From positions 1 through 23,037 of the forward strand of contig JAJRAG010000013.1 in assembly GCA_028682925.1 (NCBI GenBank): a DNA stretch of 23,037 nucleotides, written 5' to 3'. Below, piece after piece: positions 13,629 to 20,277 of the stretch (the first letter of the stretch is position 1; the number at the start of each line of letters is the position of its first letter). Source of the stretch: Methanomassiliicoccales archaeon (GTDB taxonomy: Archaea > Thermoplasmatota > Thermoplasmata > Methanomassiliicoccales > JACIVX01). The translations under genes were made by a program, and so were the position numbers. Below the pieces are notes generated by a model, which saw only the letters and a list, made by a program, of their open reading frames with translations, searched no databases and was not told where the DNA came from.

Positions 13629-14912
13629 ATGAGCATAGCAATAAGAAATGCCTGGATCGTCACCCAGAATAAGAACAGGGATGTACTCCAAGGTGACATA
13701 CTGATCGAAAAAGACGTCATCAAGTCGATTGGCAAGGTCAGATCAGGAGCGGATATCGAGATCGAGGCAAATGAGGACGTGGTCGTTCCTGGATTGATAA
13801 ACACTCACACGCACGCTGCAATGGCACTGATGAAAGGAATTGCGGATGATCTGCCATTTTCGGATTTCCTGTCAAGGGTTTTCTCATATGATTCAAGACG
13901 TACACCAAAAGACATCAAATCTGGGGCTATGCTCGGTTGCCTCGAGATGATTCGAAGCGGGACGACGACTTTCGTCGATCTCTACTACTCCGAAGACATC
14001 ATAGCTGATGCCGTGCAATCCTCGGGATTGAGAGGCGTACTCTGTTGGGCCGTGCTCGACCCGGAACATACGACCCAGACCGGCCTTCCCCTGGACAATT
14101 GTCGGAGATTCTGTGAGTCCTTCAAGAACGTGGAGAGGATCGTCCCAGCGGTAGGATTGCAGGGCGTCTACGTCTGCTCTACTGGGACATTCACCGATGC
14201 TCGCGACTATGCTCGTGAGAACGACCTTTTGCTTCATTTTCATTTGTCCGAGACGAGGAAAGAGGTCAACGATCTAAAGAAGAGAGAGGGCTCGAGACCA
14301 GTGGAGTACCTTAATGGCATAGGTTTCCTAGGAAGTGAATGCCTTGCTGCTCATGCAGCCTGGCTAACGCTCAATGAGGTGCGAGTCTTGGGGAGATGTG
14401 GTACGAGCATCTCGACATGCCCGGTCTCGAACATGAAGTTGGCGACGGGAGGGGTGGCGCCGATCCCGGAGATGTTGAATGCTGGTGTGAACGTCTCTAT
14501 CGGGACGGACGGCTCCACGACCAACAACAGTCTGGATATGTTCGGGGAGATGAAGACTCTTGGATTGCTGCAGAAGTCCAACCGCTGGGACCCTTCCGTT
14601 CTTCGTGCCCAACAGCTCCTTGATTTTGCCACCATCGGTGGGGCAACGGCCATCGGTCTCGAGTCCTCTATCGGCTCGATTGAGGTCGGTAAGAAAGCCG
14701 ACATAACGATCATGGATGGGAAGGCTCCGAATCTCAATCCTTTGGTTCGTGACAACCTGGTGTCGAATATTATATATTCCTCCTCAAGTCAGAACGTTAA
14801 GACGGTCATCTGCGATGGTCGAATAACCATGAGGGATTGGATCGTCATGACCCTTGAAGAAGAAAGCGTGGTGAGCTCTGCAGTCGAAAGCGCAAGGGAA
14901 TTGATGGACTGA
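13629..14912 (+). CDS. 5-methylthioadenosine/S-adenosylhomocysteine deaminase family amidohydrolase
   Basis: A 427-aa amidohydrolase. Metal and catalytic motifs appear in order: NTHTHAAMALMKG (the HxH at about 60-62), FHLSETRKEV, CLAAHAAWLT and IGTDGSTTNNSLDM. This is the pattern of MtaD/DadD enzymes, which deaminate MTA, SAH or 5'-deoxyadenosine to the inosine forms; in methanogens DadD recycles 5'-deoxyadenosine from radical SAM enzymes. Which substrate dominates here is unknown, but a radical SAM enzyme and several SAM methyltransferases lie in the window. The frame is open from 13371; ATG 13629 is chosen from the TATA box and from the family N-terminus (AIRNAWIVTQ). Confidence 0.88.
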   Translation: MSIAIRNAWIVTQNKNRDVLQGDILIEKDVIKSIGKVRSGADIEIEANEDVVVPGLINTHTHAAMALMKGIADDLPFSDFLSRVFSYDSRRTPKDIKSGAMLGCLEMIRSGTTTFVDLYYSEDIIADAVQSSGLRGVLCWAVLDPEHTTQTGLPLDNCRRFCESFKNVERIVPAVGLQGVYVCSTGTFTDARDYARENDLLLHFHLSETRKEVNDLKKREGSRPVEYLNGIGFLGSECLAAHAAWLTLNEVRVLGRCGTSISTCPVSNMKLATGGVAPIPEMLNAGVNVSIGTDGSTTNNSLDMFGEMKTLGLLQKSNRWDPSVLRAQQLLDFATIGGATAIGLESSIGSIEVGKKADITIMDGKAPNLNPLVRDNLVSNIIYSSSSQNVKTVICDGRITMRDWIVMTLEEESVVSSAVESARELMD

Positions 14913-15043
14913 CATTTTTCGTCAAACATGAATTGCGGAATAGGGAACCGACTTCAATTTGGACGCCGTCAATCCTGCTGGTGATGTCGTCTTCATCCAA
15001 CTTGTTCATGTGGAACGAAAAGACTATCTGGAATTGTATGGAG

Positions 15044-15152
15044 TCCCGACTCCCGGATTTGAACCGGGGGCCTGCTGATTTCAGCGGCTTTGGACCGGCA
15101 AGCCGGTAACCCACTACAGTCAGCCGCTCTAGCCAGACTGAGCTAAGTCGGG
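15044..15152 (-). tRNA. tRNA-Tyr (GUA) with a 34-nt intron
   Basis: Read on minus, acceptor CCCGACT pairs with AGTCGGG, followed by discriminator A. The D-arm is GCTC/GAGC, the anticodon stem GCTGA/TCAGC, and the T-arm CCCGG-TTCAAAT-CCGGG with a 5-nt variable loop. The anticodon loop starts CTGTAG, giving anticodon GUA. C1:G72 and A73 are archaeal tRNA-Tyr identity elements. Placing the intron after position 37 (15113-15080) leaves a 75-nt mature tRNA. No CCA is encoded. A TATA-like TTCTAAATA lies about 28 bp upstream (15179-15187). Confidence 0.93.
15080..15113 (-). other. tRNA-Tyr intron (37/38 position)
   Basis: The 34-nt intron contains a strong inner hairpin, ACCGGC/GCCGGT (15094-15107). 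Its boundaries come from the cloverleaf; I could not fit a clean canonical bulge-helix-bulge by eye, so exact splice points carry a one to two base uncertainty. Confidence 0.7.
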
Positions 15153-15178
15153 TTTTGCAACCCTATCACGGAGACCGT

Positions 15179-15187
15179 ATTTAGAAT
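15179..15187 (-). promoter_or_regulatory. TATA-like element for tRNA-Tyr
   Basis: TTCTAAATA on minus is centred about 31 bp before the 5' end of the mature tRNA. Confidence 0.4.
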
Positions 15188-15282
15188 TTTGTCCCTCGAG
15201 AAGTCGCGAGAATACTTGAGTCTTGGTCGTCTCTTGGCCAATTTCAGGTCTGTTTTATACTGGAGTGCTTCGCAGTAGCAAG

Positions 15283-15291
15283 ATTTAAATA
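15283..15291 (+). promoter_or_regulatory. TATA box for the ribbon-helix-helix gene
   Basis: ATTTAAATA predicts a transcription start near 15313, downstream of the first in-frame ATG (15309). This supports the later ATG at 15363. A second TATA-like TTTTATAC lies at 15253-15260. Confidence 0.5.
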
Positions 15292-15362
15292 GAGTTCTCT
15301 TTATACGTATGTTTGTCAGACAAAAGGGGTCGTCTGTACCTCTTCAACCTTCGGGTGCGAGA

Positions 15363-15602
15363 ATGGTCAACCATGATCTGGAGAAGGTCACGATTCGTCT
15401 TCCCAGCAGGTACGTACGCGCGTTGGACTTCCTGGTGAAGGTGGATGACTTTCCCTCAAGATCGGAGGCAATAAGGGCTGCGATCCGGGACTTCGTGTAT
15501 AATCGAGTCGAAGTCGTAATGGACAAGGTCAAGAAGATGGAAGAAGCCGAGAAAACCCTCGCAGACATGGAGATATTTGAAGAGGAATATCTGAAAAAGT
15601 AG
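15363..15602 (+). CDS. Ribbon-helix-helix (CopG/CdrS-like) DNA-binding protein
   Basis: A 79-aa protein. The first 45 residues form a ribbon-helix-helix domain: the strand EKVTIRLPSRYV, then helices over ALDFLVKV and FPSRSEAIRAAIRDFV. A charged helix follows (VVMDKVKKMEEAEKTLADME), probably for oligomerisation. The N-terminus resembles CdrS, a small RHH regulator tied to ftsZ and cell division in haloarchaea, but no division gene is adjacent, so that link is only similarity. The ATG at 15363 is preceded by GGTG with five-base spacing; an ATG at 15309 would add 18 residues but lies at or before the predicted transcript start. A T-rich terminator follows. Confidence 0.8.
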   Translation: MVNHDLEKVTIRLPSRYVRALDFLVKVDDFPSRSEAIRAAIRDFVYNRVEVVMDKVKKMEEAEKTLADMEIFEEEYLKK

Positions 15603-15662
15603 CCTGTGAGAATGGGATGGGATGCACATTCTCTATCAATGAGGTCACGATTACCTCCCCCC

Positions 15663-15679
15663 TTTTTTTTTATTTTTAT
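15663..15679 (+). terminator. T-rich terminator after the RHH gene
   Basis: A run of nine T residues followed by ATTTTTAT directly after a C-rich stretch, about 60 bp past the RHH stop. Oligo-T tracts like this terminate archaeal transcription. No stable stem is needed or seen. Confidence 0.65.
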
Positions 15680-15758
15680 CTGAGTGTTCTGGAAACCTGT
15701 CCCAATGTTTCACTGATTAGACAAAAGTCAAATGGTCAAGAGATGGAGGAATTGGCGG

Positions 15759-16517
15759 CTATCCGATATATCCCAGGTCTTCTTTCTTTGGTTCCTGCGG
15801 CGTCTCGATCTCCTTTATCTTCGACGTTATGAGATCGATCTGCTCGGCTTTGTCCTGGAGAGCACTGAAATCAACCTCGACATTGAGTATGTCAGCAAGG
15901 ACTCTTAGCACGACCTCTGCACCTTTTGGATCCACGAAGTAGCCAGATGTTTCTCCCATGAGGCAGACAGCCTTGATGTCATAGATCTTGCCGAGCCCGA
16001 GCAGAAGTCCACTGGCACCGACTATGCCACTTCCAGGCTCCCCCTTTGAGAACACGACGCCTCTCTTCTTCATCTCCGCGACGAGCTCTCTGTCAGTTGC
16101 GGCGCCCAGCACTCTGGGTTTCTCCACCATCTTGCCAATTCCGTATCCACCTAGCGTGTAGATCATTTGGACCCCGTATCTCTTGGCGATCTGGAGCGTG
16201 TTATCAGATAGTTCGTACTGGCCGTCAGGTGTGAGGCCTTGGTAATCCCCGACAAGTATGATGATGTCCGGTCGCTTACCCTCCCCCTTCGAGTAGTACA
16301 TCTCGTTGTTCACGAGTTTTATCAGCCCTTCGTCGTCGACCATTACTTGTGGAGGGAAGTGCTTCGAAATAATATCAGCGAATTTCTTCGCTTGTATTTG
16401 ATCCAATAGGTGCTCTGCTGCAAGCTTTCCGACGTTTCCGACACCTGGTAGACCCTCGACTAGTATCGGATCGTTTAGTTCAGGTTCCTCATAGAAGATT
16501 GTCTTTATGCTTTCCAT
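15759..16517 (-). CDS. PAC2 family protein, probable proteasome assembly chaperone
   Basis: A 252-aa member of the PAC2 family (COG2047-like). Recognisable stretches are ILVEGLPGVGNVGKLAAEHL near residues 18-37, PDIIILVGDYQGLTPDG, IYTLGGYGIG and LMGETSGYFVDP. Archaeal relatives such as PbaB assist 20S proteasome assembly, where a C-terminal HbYX motif docks to the core particle; here the protein ends GYIG, close to but not a proper HbYX. It is the last gene of the L44e operon. Its ATG (16517) lies inside the 3' end of nop10 with a 29-bp overlap and GGAGG about 11 bases upstream, which suggests coupling. Confidence 0.88.
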   Translation of the reverse strand: MESIKTIFYEEPELNDPILVEGLPGVGNVGKLAAEHLLDQIQAKKFADIISKHFPPQVMVDDEGLIKLVNNEMYYSKGEGKRPDIIILVGDYQGLTPDGQYELSDNTLQIAKRYGVQMIYTLGGYGIGKMVEKPRVLGAATDRELVAEMKKRGVVFSKGEPGSGIVGASGLLLGLGKIYDIKAVCLMGETSGYFVDPKGAEVVLRVLADILNVEVDFSALQDKAEQIDLITSKIKEIETPQEPKKEDLGYIG

Positions 16518-16683
16518 ATTGATCTTCTCCCTCCTTTCTCAGTCTTCTTCTGTATTCCCCATATTTGTCCTCGGGGGAGTACCTTGGTGGAATCGGCACG
16601 AACGTCTTCGATCCACATCTTTGGCATAGGTCGTTCAGAGTGTACTCCTGGCATTTTGGGCACCTTCTTAGGGAAGTTCTCAT
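16489..16683 (-). CDS. nop10: H/ACA ribonucleoprotein protein Nop10
   Basis: A 64-aa protein of the H/ACA pseudouridylation complex, which binds Cbf5 and guide RNA. The N-terminal zinc ribbon RRCPKCQEYTL...CQRCGS is followed by the conserved PRYSPEDKYGEYRR segment. Length is normal for the family. A purine-rich GAGGAAAGG lies before the ATG. It is 33 bp downstream of aIF2alpha and overlaps the PAC2 gene by 29 bp, the conserved archaeal order. Confidence 0.96.
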   Translation of the reverse strand: MRTSLRRCPKCQEYTLNDLCQRCGSKTFVPIPPRYSPEDKYGEYRRRLRKEGEDQYGKHKDNLL

Positions 16684-16716
16684 TATTAACCTTTCCTCTC
16701 AGTCATTTGGCAATCC

Positions 16717-17499
16717 CTATTTGACCTCCCGGTGGAAACTGCCTAGCCCCCCGCAGTGTTTCAGTGATGAGATGATCTCGTCTGCGACCTTCTTCATCTC
16801 TTCCTCTGCGGACTTATAGTCTGGTGCGGAGACAACGATGCGATACCTTGGGGCACCGACGTACTGCATTTTCACTCTGCCCTCTATCGAATCCATCCCC
16901 AAGAGCAACGCTTTTCTGATGTGGTCAACTCCGTCAGAGAGCGGACATGTTAGCTCGAGATAACCATCTATCTGAACATATGGCGGCGCGACGTTCTCTT
17001 GAGCGACCTGTGAGAACACCGTGGTCCAGTCGCCCTCGAGGCCCGCTTGATCGAGCGCCTTTGGATTGGCGGTGCACTGCTCGAATGCTGCGAAAAGCGA
17101 CCCGAAATTCTCTATTACGTCATACCCAAATTCATCGAAACACTGCTGAATGTCCTTGCCAAGGCGCTCAGCAACGATTCCGAGAAGCTTCTCAGCCTTG
17201 TTCTCATTCTTCCATTGTTGAATCTTCTCTCGCCTTTGGTGCTCGTTGACCGATTTCAGTGAAAGATCGATGTGACCTTTTGATGAGTCGACCCCAAGGA
17301 CCTTGCACACTATCTTCTGTCCCTCGCGGACGTAGTCTCTGATGTACTTTATCCAACCCGTGGCAACATCTCTGATATGAATGAATCCTTCTTTGTTGTC
17401 GTATTCATCGAGGGTTACAAATGCTCCAAAATTCTTTACGCTCTGTACAGTGCATACAACGAGTTCGCCCTCTTCCGGGAACTCGCTGATTCTCGACAT
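16717..17499 (-). CDS. Translation initiation factor 2 subunit alpha (aIF2alpha)
   Basis: A 260-aa subunit of the heterotrimeric aIF2, which brings initiator tRNA to the ribosome. The N-terminal S1/OB domain is clear (GELVVCTVQSVKNFGAFVTL, then EGFIHIRDV and IRDYVREGQKIVCKVL). It is followed by the helical domain (about 90-165) and the C-terminal alpha-beta domain (GRVKMQYVGAPRYRIVV) that contacts the gamma subunit. Its ATG overlaps the TAA stop of S27e by one base (TAATG), so translation is probably coupled. It belongs to the L44e-S27e-aIF2alpha-Nop10 cluster common in archaea. Confidence 0.96.
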   Translation of the reverse strand: MSRISEFPEEGELVVCTVQSVKNFGAFVTLDEYDNKEGFIHIRDVATGWIKYIRDYVREGQKIVCKVLGVDSSKGHIDLSLKSVNEHQRREKIQQWKNENKAEKLLGIVAERLGKDIQQCFDEFGYDVIENFGSLFAAFEQCTANPKALDQAGLEGDWTTVFSQVAQENVAPPYVQIDGYLELTCPLSDGVDHIRKALLLGMDSIEGRVKMQYVGAPRYRIVVSAPDYKSAEEEMKKVADEIISSLKHCGGLGSFHREVK

Positions 17500-17681
17500 T
17501 AGCCGACCACCTCAAGCAGCTCTCCACAGATCTTGCCAGCTCCTCCAGCAGGCGTGATCAGAGTCGAGCCGCAGACATGGCATGCCACCGTGGTCGAGGG
17601 TTTTCTGAACGCAATCTGTTCATTCCCACAATCCGGGCACTTTACCTTTACAAACTTCCCGGTTCTAATATCGGTCATCAT
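17499..17681 (-). CDS. rps27e: Ribosomal protein S27e
   Basis: A 60-aa small-subunit protein with a single C4 zinc ribbon, KCPDCGNEQIAF and ACHVCGSTL, followed by the usual TPAGGAGKI segment. Two consecutive ATGs (17681 and 17678) follow GGAG; a GTG at 17687 also overlaps the L44e stop as GTGA. I use 17681, and any of the three is possible. The last base of its TAA stop is the first base of the aIF2alpha ATG. Confidence 0.95.
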   Translation of the reverse strand: MMTDIRTGKFVKVKCPDCGNEQIAFRKPSTTVACHVCGSTLITPAGGAGKICGELLEVVG

Positions 17682-17683
17682 TC

Positions 17684-17962
17684 TCACTCCGCAATCTCGA
17701 ACTTCTTAGCTCGGATGCACGGTCTTTGGTGCGCTTTCTTGCAGGTCTTGCAGCGGTATCGCAAAGGGACGCGCCTCGTCGGCTTCTCCCTTCCCTCAGG
17801 CTTCGGTCGAGGAAAACCCCCATAACCGGAGGTGGCCCTCCTGAATCGTCTCTGGCCCCACTTCAGCTCGCTCGCTTTCTTCTTCTTAACTCTCTCGACT
17901 TCGTGAACCGTGTGCGTCTTGCAGTGAGGACAGTAAGTCTTCACAGTTCTGGGCAATTTCAT
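17684..17962 (-). CDS. rpl44e: Ribosomal protein L44e
   Basis: A 92-aa large-subunit protein with the zinc ligands TYCPHCKTHTVHEVE and RYRCKTCKK and a very basic middle. It leads the operon. The open frame reaches 18028, but the TATA box at 18004-18012 puts the transcription start near 17982, so the true start is one of the two adjacent ATGs. I chose 17962 because GGTGA lies five bases before it and it gives the standard beginning (MKLPRTVKTYC); 17965 is the alternative. Confidence 0.95.
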   Translation of the reverse strand: MKLPRTVKTYCPHCKTHTVHEVERVKKKKASELKWGQRRFRRATSGYGGFPRPKPEGREKPTRRVPLRYRCKTCKKAHQRPCIRAKKFEIAE

Positions 17963-18003
17963 CATTTCACCTTTGGAAGCAAGTTGCCCTAATACGCATT
18001 CAG

Positions 18004-18012
18004 TATATAAAT
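18004..18012 (-). promoter_or_regulatory. TATA box for the L44e-S27e-aIF2alpha-Nop10-PAC2 operon
   Basis: ATTTATATA on the minus strand, about 45 bp from the L44e ATG, predicts a leader of about 20 nt with a GGTGA ribosome site. The roughly 200 bp between this and the divergent winged-helix gene are AT-rich and show no gene. Confidence 0.7.
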
Positions 18013-18226
18013 CCTTATCAGCGTTCACGTACTCAAATTTCCAATCTGGCTTGGTTAAGAATCTGACTCACACATTCTATTATGCTCATACTCTGGCCCT
18101 TACCTTGCTTTTCAAACGAAAGAGGAGCTTACACTGGGGCAGAGTATTGGCAGAAATGCAAACTAGCATTCTACTTTCTGGACGTGAGCCAGATTATTTG
18201 AATTTATTTTGGAAATAGAAAACGAT

Positions 18227-18235
18227 ATATATCTA
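18227..18235 (+). promoter_or_regulatory. TATA box for the winged-helix gene
   Basis: ATATATATC is centred about 32 bp before the ATG at 18263, predicting a very short leader. Confidence 0.55.
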
Positions 18236-18262
18236 CACGATAATAAATGCAGACGGGAATTC

Positions 18263-18631
18263 ATGACCGAAAGGGGCTTTAGCAAGAAGGATGAAACCCT
18301 TGTCGATCTCTTGATGAGCACGGGCATGCCGAAAAATGTCGCGAAGACATTGGCATTTCTCCGTAAGAAGAATGAAACCACGTCTGTGGAAATTGAAATA
18401 TCCACGGCTCTTCGTCAACCCGAAGTGTCGATCGCGATGCAGGAGCTTCGAAAACGCAAGTGGGTGACCAAGAGAGATATAAAGAAGGAAGGCAAAGGGC
18501 GTCCAATCCATGCATACAGGCTTTCGATACCTTTCGAGAAGATAGTGGATATGATAGATAAGGAAGAGCGGAAGCGCATCGATAGAATCGAGAGCAATAT
18601 CCACCAGCTTAAGTCGCTCGCTCAGGCTTGA
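18263..18631 (+). CDS. Winged-helix transcriptional regulator (ArsR/TrmB-like)
   Basis: A 122-aa protein. The core is a winged helix-turn-helix: helices over NVAKTLAFLRKK and SVEIEISTAL, recognition helix QPEVSIAMQELRKR, then a wing with KGRPIHAYRL. A C-terminal helix (EERKRIDRIESNIHQLKSLA) looks suited to dimerisation. It is a DNA-binding regulator of the ArsR/TrmB/MarR type common in archaea; targets are unknown. The start at 18263 fits the TATA box, while the open frame from TTG 18209 begins before it. It is divergent from the L44e operon, and its 3' end overlaps the convergent rpiA by ten bases. Confidence 0.75.
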   Translation: MTERGFSKKDETLVDLLMSTGMPKNVAKTLAFLRKKNETTSVEIEISTALRQPEVSIAMQELRKRKWVTKRDIKKEGKGRPIHAYRLSIPFEKIVDMIDKEERKRIDRIESNIHQLKSLAQA

Positions 18632-19299
18632 GGTCTCTCAATTACCACGACTCCTTCTTCCGTCCCGATTACCGCTCTAGTTGCTAGTCCGATGAAAAGG
18701 CCATTCTCCACAACACCGGGTATGAGGTTCAGCCTGCTCTCGAGATCCTCTGGAGTCTCGATTCTGGCGAACCTGCAATCGTAGACGTAGTTGCCGCCAT
18801 CTGTGATGAAGGGAACACTATCGCCTCTAAGTCGGGCCACGCAGCCAAGCCTTTCAATCGACTCCTTTGTCTTCCTGTGACCGAACGGGACGACCTCGAC
18901 CGGCAGGGGAGATTTGGTGCCCAATATCTCCACGAGCTTTGAATCGTCTACTGCGATGATCTCCTGTTTCGACATTGAGGCGACTATCTTCTCCCTTAGT
19001 AATGCGCCTCCCATCCCCTTGATTAGTCTCAGTTTCGGATCGACCTCGTCCGCACCGTCAATCGTGACGTCTATCACGTTCACATCGTCGAGGGACACGA
19101 GAGGTACGCCGAACTTCTCAGCGAGCTTCTCCGTGCTCTTCGACGTCGGGACACCGAGAAGATCGTATCCTTCTCTGACGAGTCTTCCGATTGCCTCAAT
19201 GGCATAGTATGCTGTGGAGCCAGTGCCAAGACCGAGGGTCATGCCGCTCCTTACCCATTCCACGGCCCTCAAAGCTGCGGCCCTTTTCTTCTCGCTCAT
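18622..19299 (-). CDS. rpiA: Ribose-5-phosphate isomerase A
   Basis: A 225-aa enzyme interconverting ribose 5-phosphate and ribulose 5-phosphate. Active-site motifs are GLGTGSTAYYAIEAIG (23-38), TIDGADEVDP with the catalytic-region aspartates, and KGMGGALLREKIVA. Length is normal. The ATG overlaps the TGA stop of the creatininase-family gene in ATGA (19296-19299), a classical coupling. It supplies pentose phosphate for nucleotides and possibly for riboflavin/F420 precursors. Confidence 0.97.
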   Translation of the reverse strand: MSEKKRAAALRAVEWVRSGMTLGLGTGSTAYYAIEAIGRLVREGYDLLGVPTSKSTEKLAEKFGVPLVSLDDVNVIDVTIDGADEVDPKLRLIKGMGGALLREKIVASMSKQEIIAVDDSKLVEILGTKSPLPVEVVPFGHRKTKESIERLGCVARLRGDSVPFITDGGNYVYDCRFARIETPEDLESRLNLIPGVVENGLFIGLATRAVIGTEEGVVVIERPQA

Positions 19300-20048
19300 T
19301 TTCCGCCTCCGAAGTTGGATCTGACCATATCCACCAGTCTGTCAACTATGTGGTCGTTTATTCTCCTTCCTGATTCCACGCTAGCATTCGGAGCATCTCC
19401 AACAAATCCATCTGGATAGCAGGTCTCAGGGTTGTTCACGATTAAGTAACCCTTGTCGACGAATCGTCCCTTCATCTTGGCTTTCTTGACCCTATTCCTG
19501 GCGATGGCAAGCACCCTTGATGTTTCTATCAAGCCACCATGTCCATCATCTCCTCCTTCGGGAACGACCTCCTTTGCGAGATCGTAATCGGAGAGAAGCA
19601 TCAATGCGATTTTGGACTCGTACACAATCTGTTCGCAAGCAAGCTTGAGAGCGGTCATGTGTACTGAACCAGCATGACCGCTCAGAACGACTATTTTGTC
19701 AGCGCCATTCTGAACCAACGAGGACAAGACGTCGTAGACAAGATATCTAAGCGTCTCGAATGAAATCGACAATGTGCCTGGCATATTGCGGGTCGAGCTG
19801 TGATGACCGTACGCTATCAGTGGTGCCACCAGACCATCGATCCTTTCTGCGAGCATATCAGCGATCGCTTCTGGCTGCAGAGAATCCGTGTCGAGAGGCA
19901 AATGTGGTCCGTGCGCCTCGGTCGCACCAATGGGGAGTATGACCACTGGTCTCTTCTTCATCGCCTTCTCGAATTCGTCCGAAGTCAGGCGGTCAAGGCG
20001 CAGACTGACCCTCCTGTCTCTTTGACACGTCGATGAGAGAAGTTCCAC
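19296..20048 (-). CDS. Creatininase family amidohydrolase, possible ArfB-type deformylase
   Basis: A member of the creatininase fold, up to 250 aa. Metal-binding motifs are GATEAHGPHLPLDTDS (41-56, with Glu44, His46 and Asp53), LSGHAGS (His125) and DDGHGGLIETS (His170, Glu175). Archaeal relatives include ArfB, which deformylates an early riboflavin/F420 intermediate, and others of unknown substrate; the choice is not settled by sequence. Start choice is difficult: the family N-terminus (RLDRLTSDEFEKA) needs a start before residue 17, and the only standard codon is GTG at 20048, which overlaps the zinc-ribbon gene by 56 bp. A perfect AGGAGG at 20010-20015 lies six bases before an in-frame CTG at 20003, a plausible alternative. 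Confidence 0.85.
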   Translation of the reverse strand: MELLSSTCQRDRRVSLRLDRLTSDEFEKAMKKRPVVILPIGATEAHGPHLPLDTDSLQPEAIADMLAERIDGLVAPLIAYGHHSSTRNMPGTLSISFETLRYLVYDVLSSLVQNGADKIVVLSGHAGSVHMTALKLACEQIVYESKIALMLLSDYDLAKEVVPEGGDDGHGGLIETSRVLAIARNRVKKAKMKGRFVDKGYLIVNNPETCYPDGFVGDAPNASVESGRRINDHIVDRLVDMVRSNFGGGK

Positions 20049-20163
20049 AGACCGGGCATATACCCTCGTCCAGCGAGGTAGACTCGAATCGATCCTTGAG
20101 TTCTTTTCGTATCTCCTCGAGTCGCTCCCTTTTGACAGTCTTCTCGCACTTGGGGCAATACAT
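19993..20163 (-). CDS. Small zinc-ribbon protein, function unknown
   Basis: A 56-aa protein with two cysteine knuckles about 30 residues apart, MYCPKCEK and GICPVCGTSL, joined by a charged helix (RERLEEIRKELKDRFES). It probably binds one zinc. The ATG at 20163 fits a leaderless start from the TATA element at 20188-20194; an in-frame ATG at 20175 would add four residues. It overlaps the start of the creatininase-family gene, so it heads the zinc ribbon-creatininase-rpiA operon and may act with it. Confidence 0.72.
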   Translation of the reverse strand: MYCPKCEKTVKRERLEEIRKELKDRFESTSLDEGICPVCGTSLIDVSKRQEGQSAP

Positions 20164-20187
20164 CCGAGTCAGCATGCTCTTTTCCGG

Positions 20188-20194
20188 TAATTAA
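20188..20194. promoter_or_regulatory. Palindromic TATA element, possibly bidirectional
   Basis: TAATTAA in GGTAATTAAG is nearly symmetric. On the minus strand it lies 27 bp from the zinc-ribbon ATG at 20163. On plus it is the only evident TATA box upstream of dph6, leaving a leader of about 60 nt. Confidence 0.4.
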
Positions 20195-20277
20195 GATTGC
20201 CAAAAAGAGATTGCTGCCCAGTTGTTCTTGGGGACGTCTCGGAAAGATTGATGTTGGGGCGAATAGAATCATGTATC

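Noticed and set aside
14845..15114. 89-codon minus-strand frame overlapping the deaminase end and tRNA-Tyr
   Set aside because: It runs through the tRNA gene and antisense to a real gene, with no promoter; a short part near 14930-15010 has plausible codons but no family.
18043..18194. 8-bp inverted repeat ATCTGGCT/AGCCAGAT flanking the gap before the winged-helix gene
   Set aside because: Arms are short and 136 bp apart, within chance expectation; not treated as a mobile-element end.
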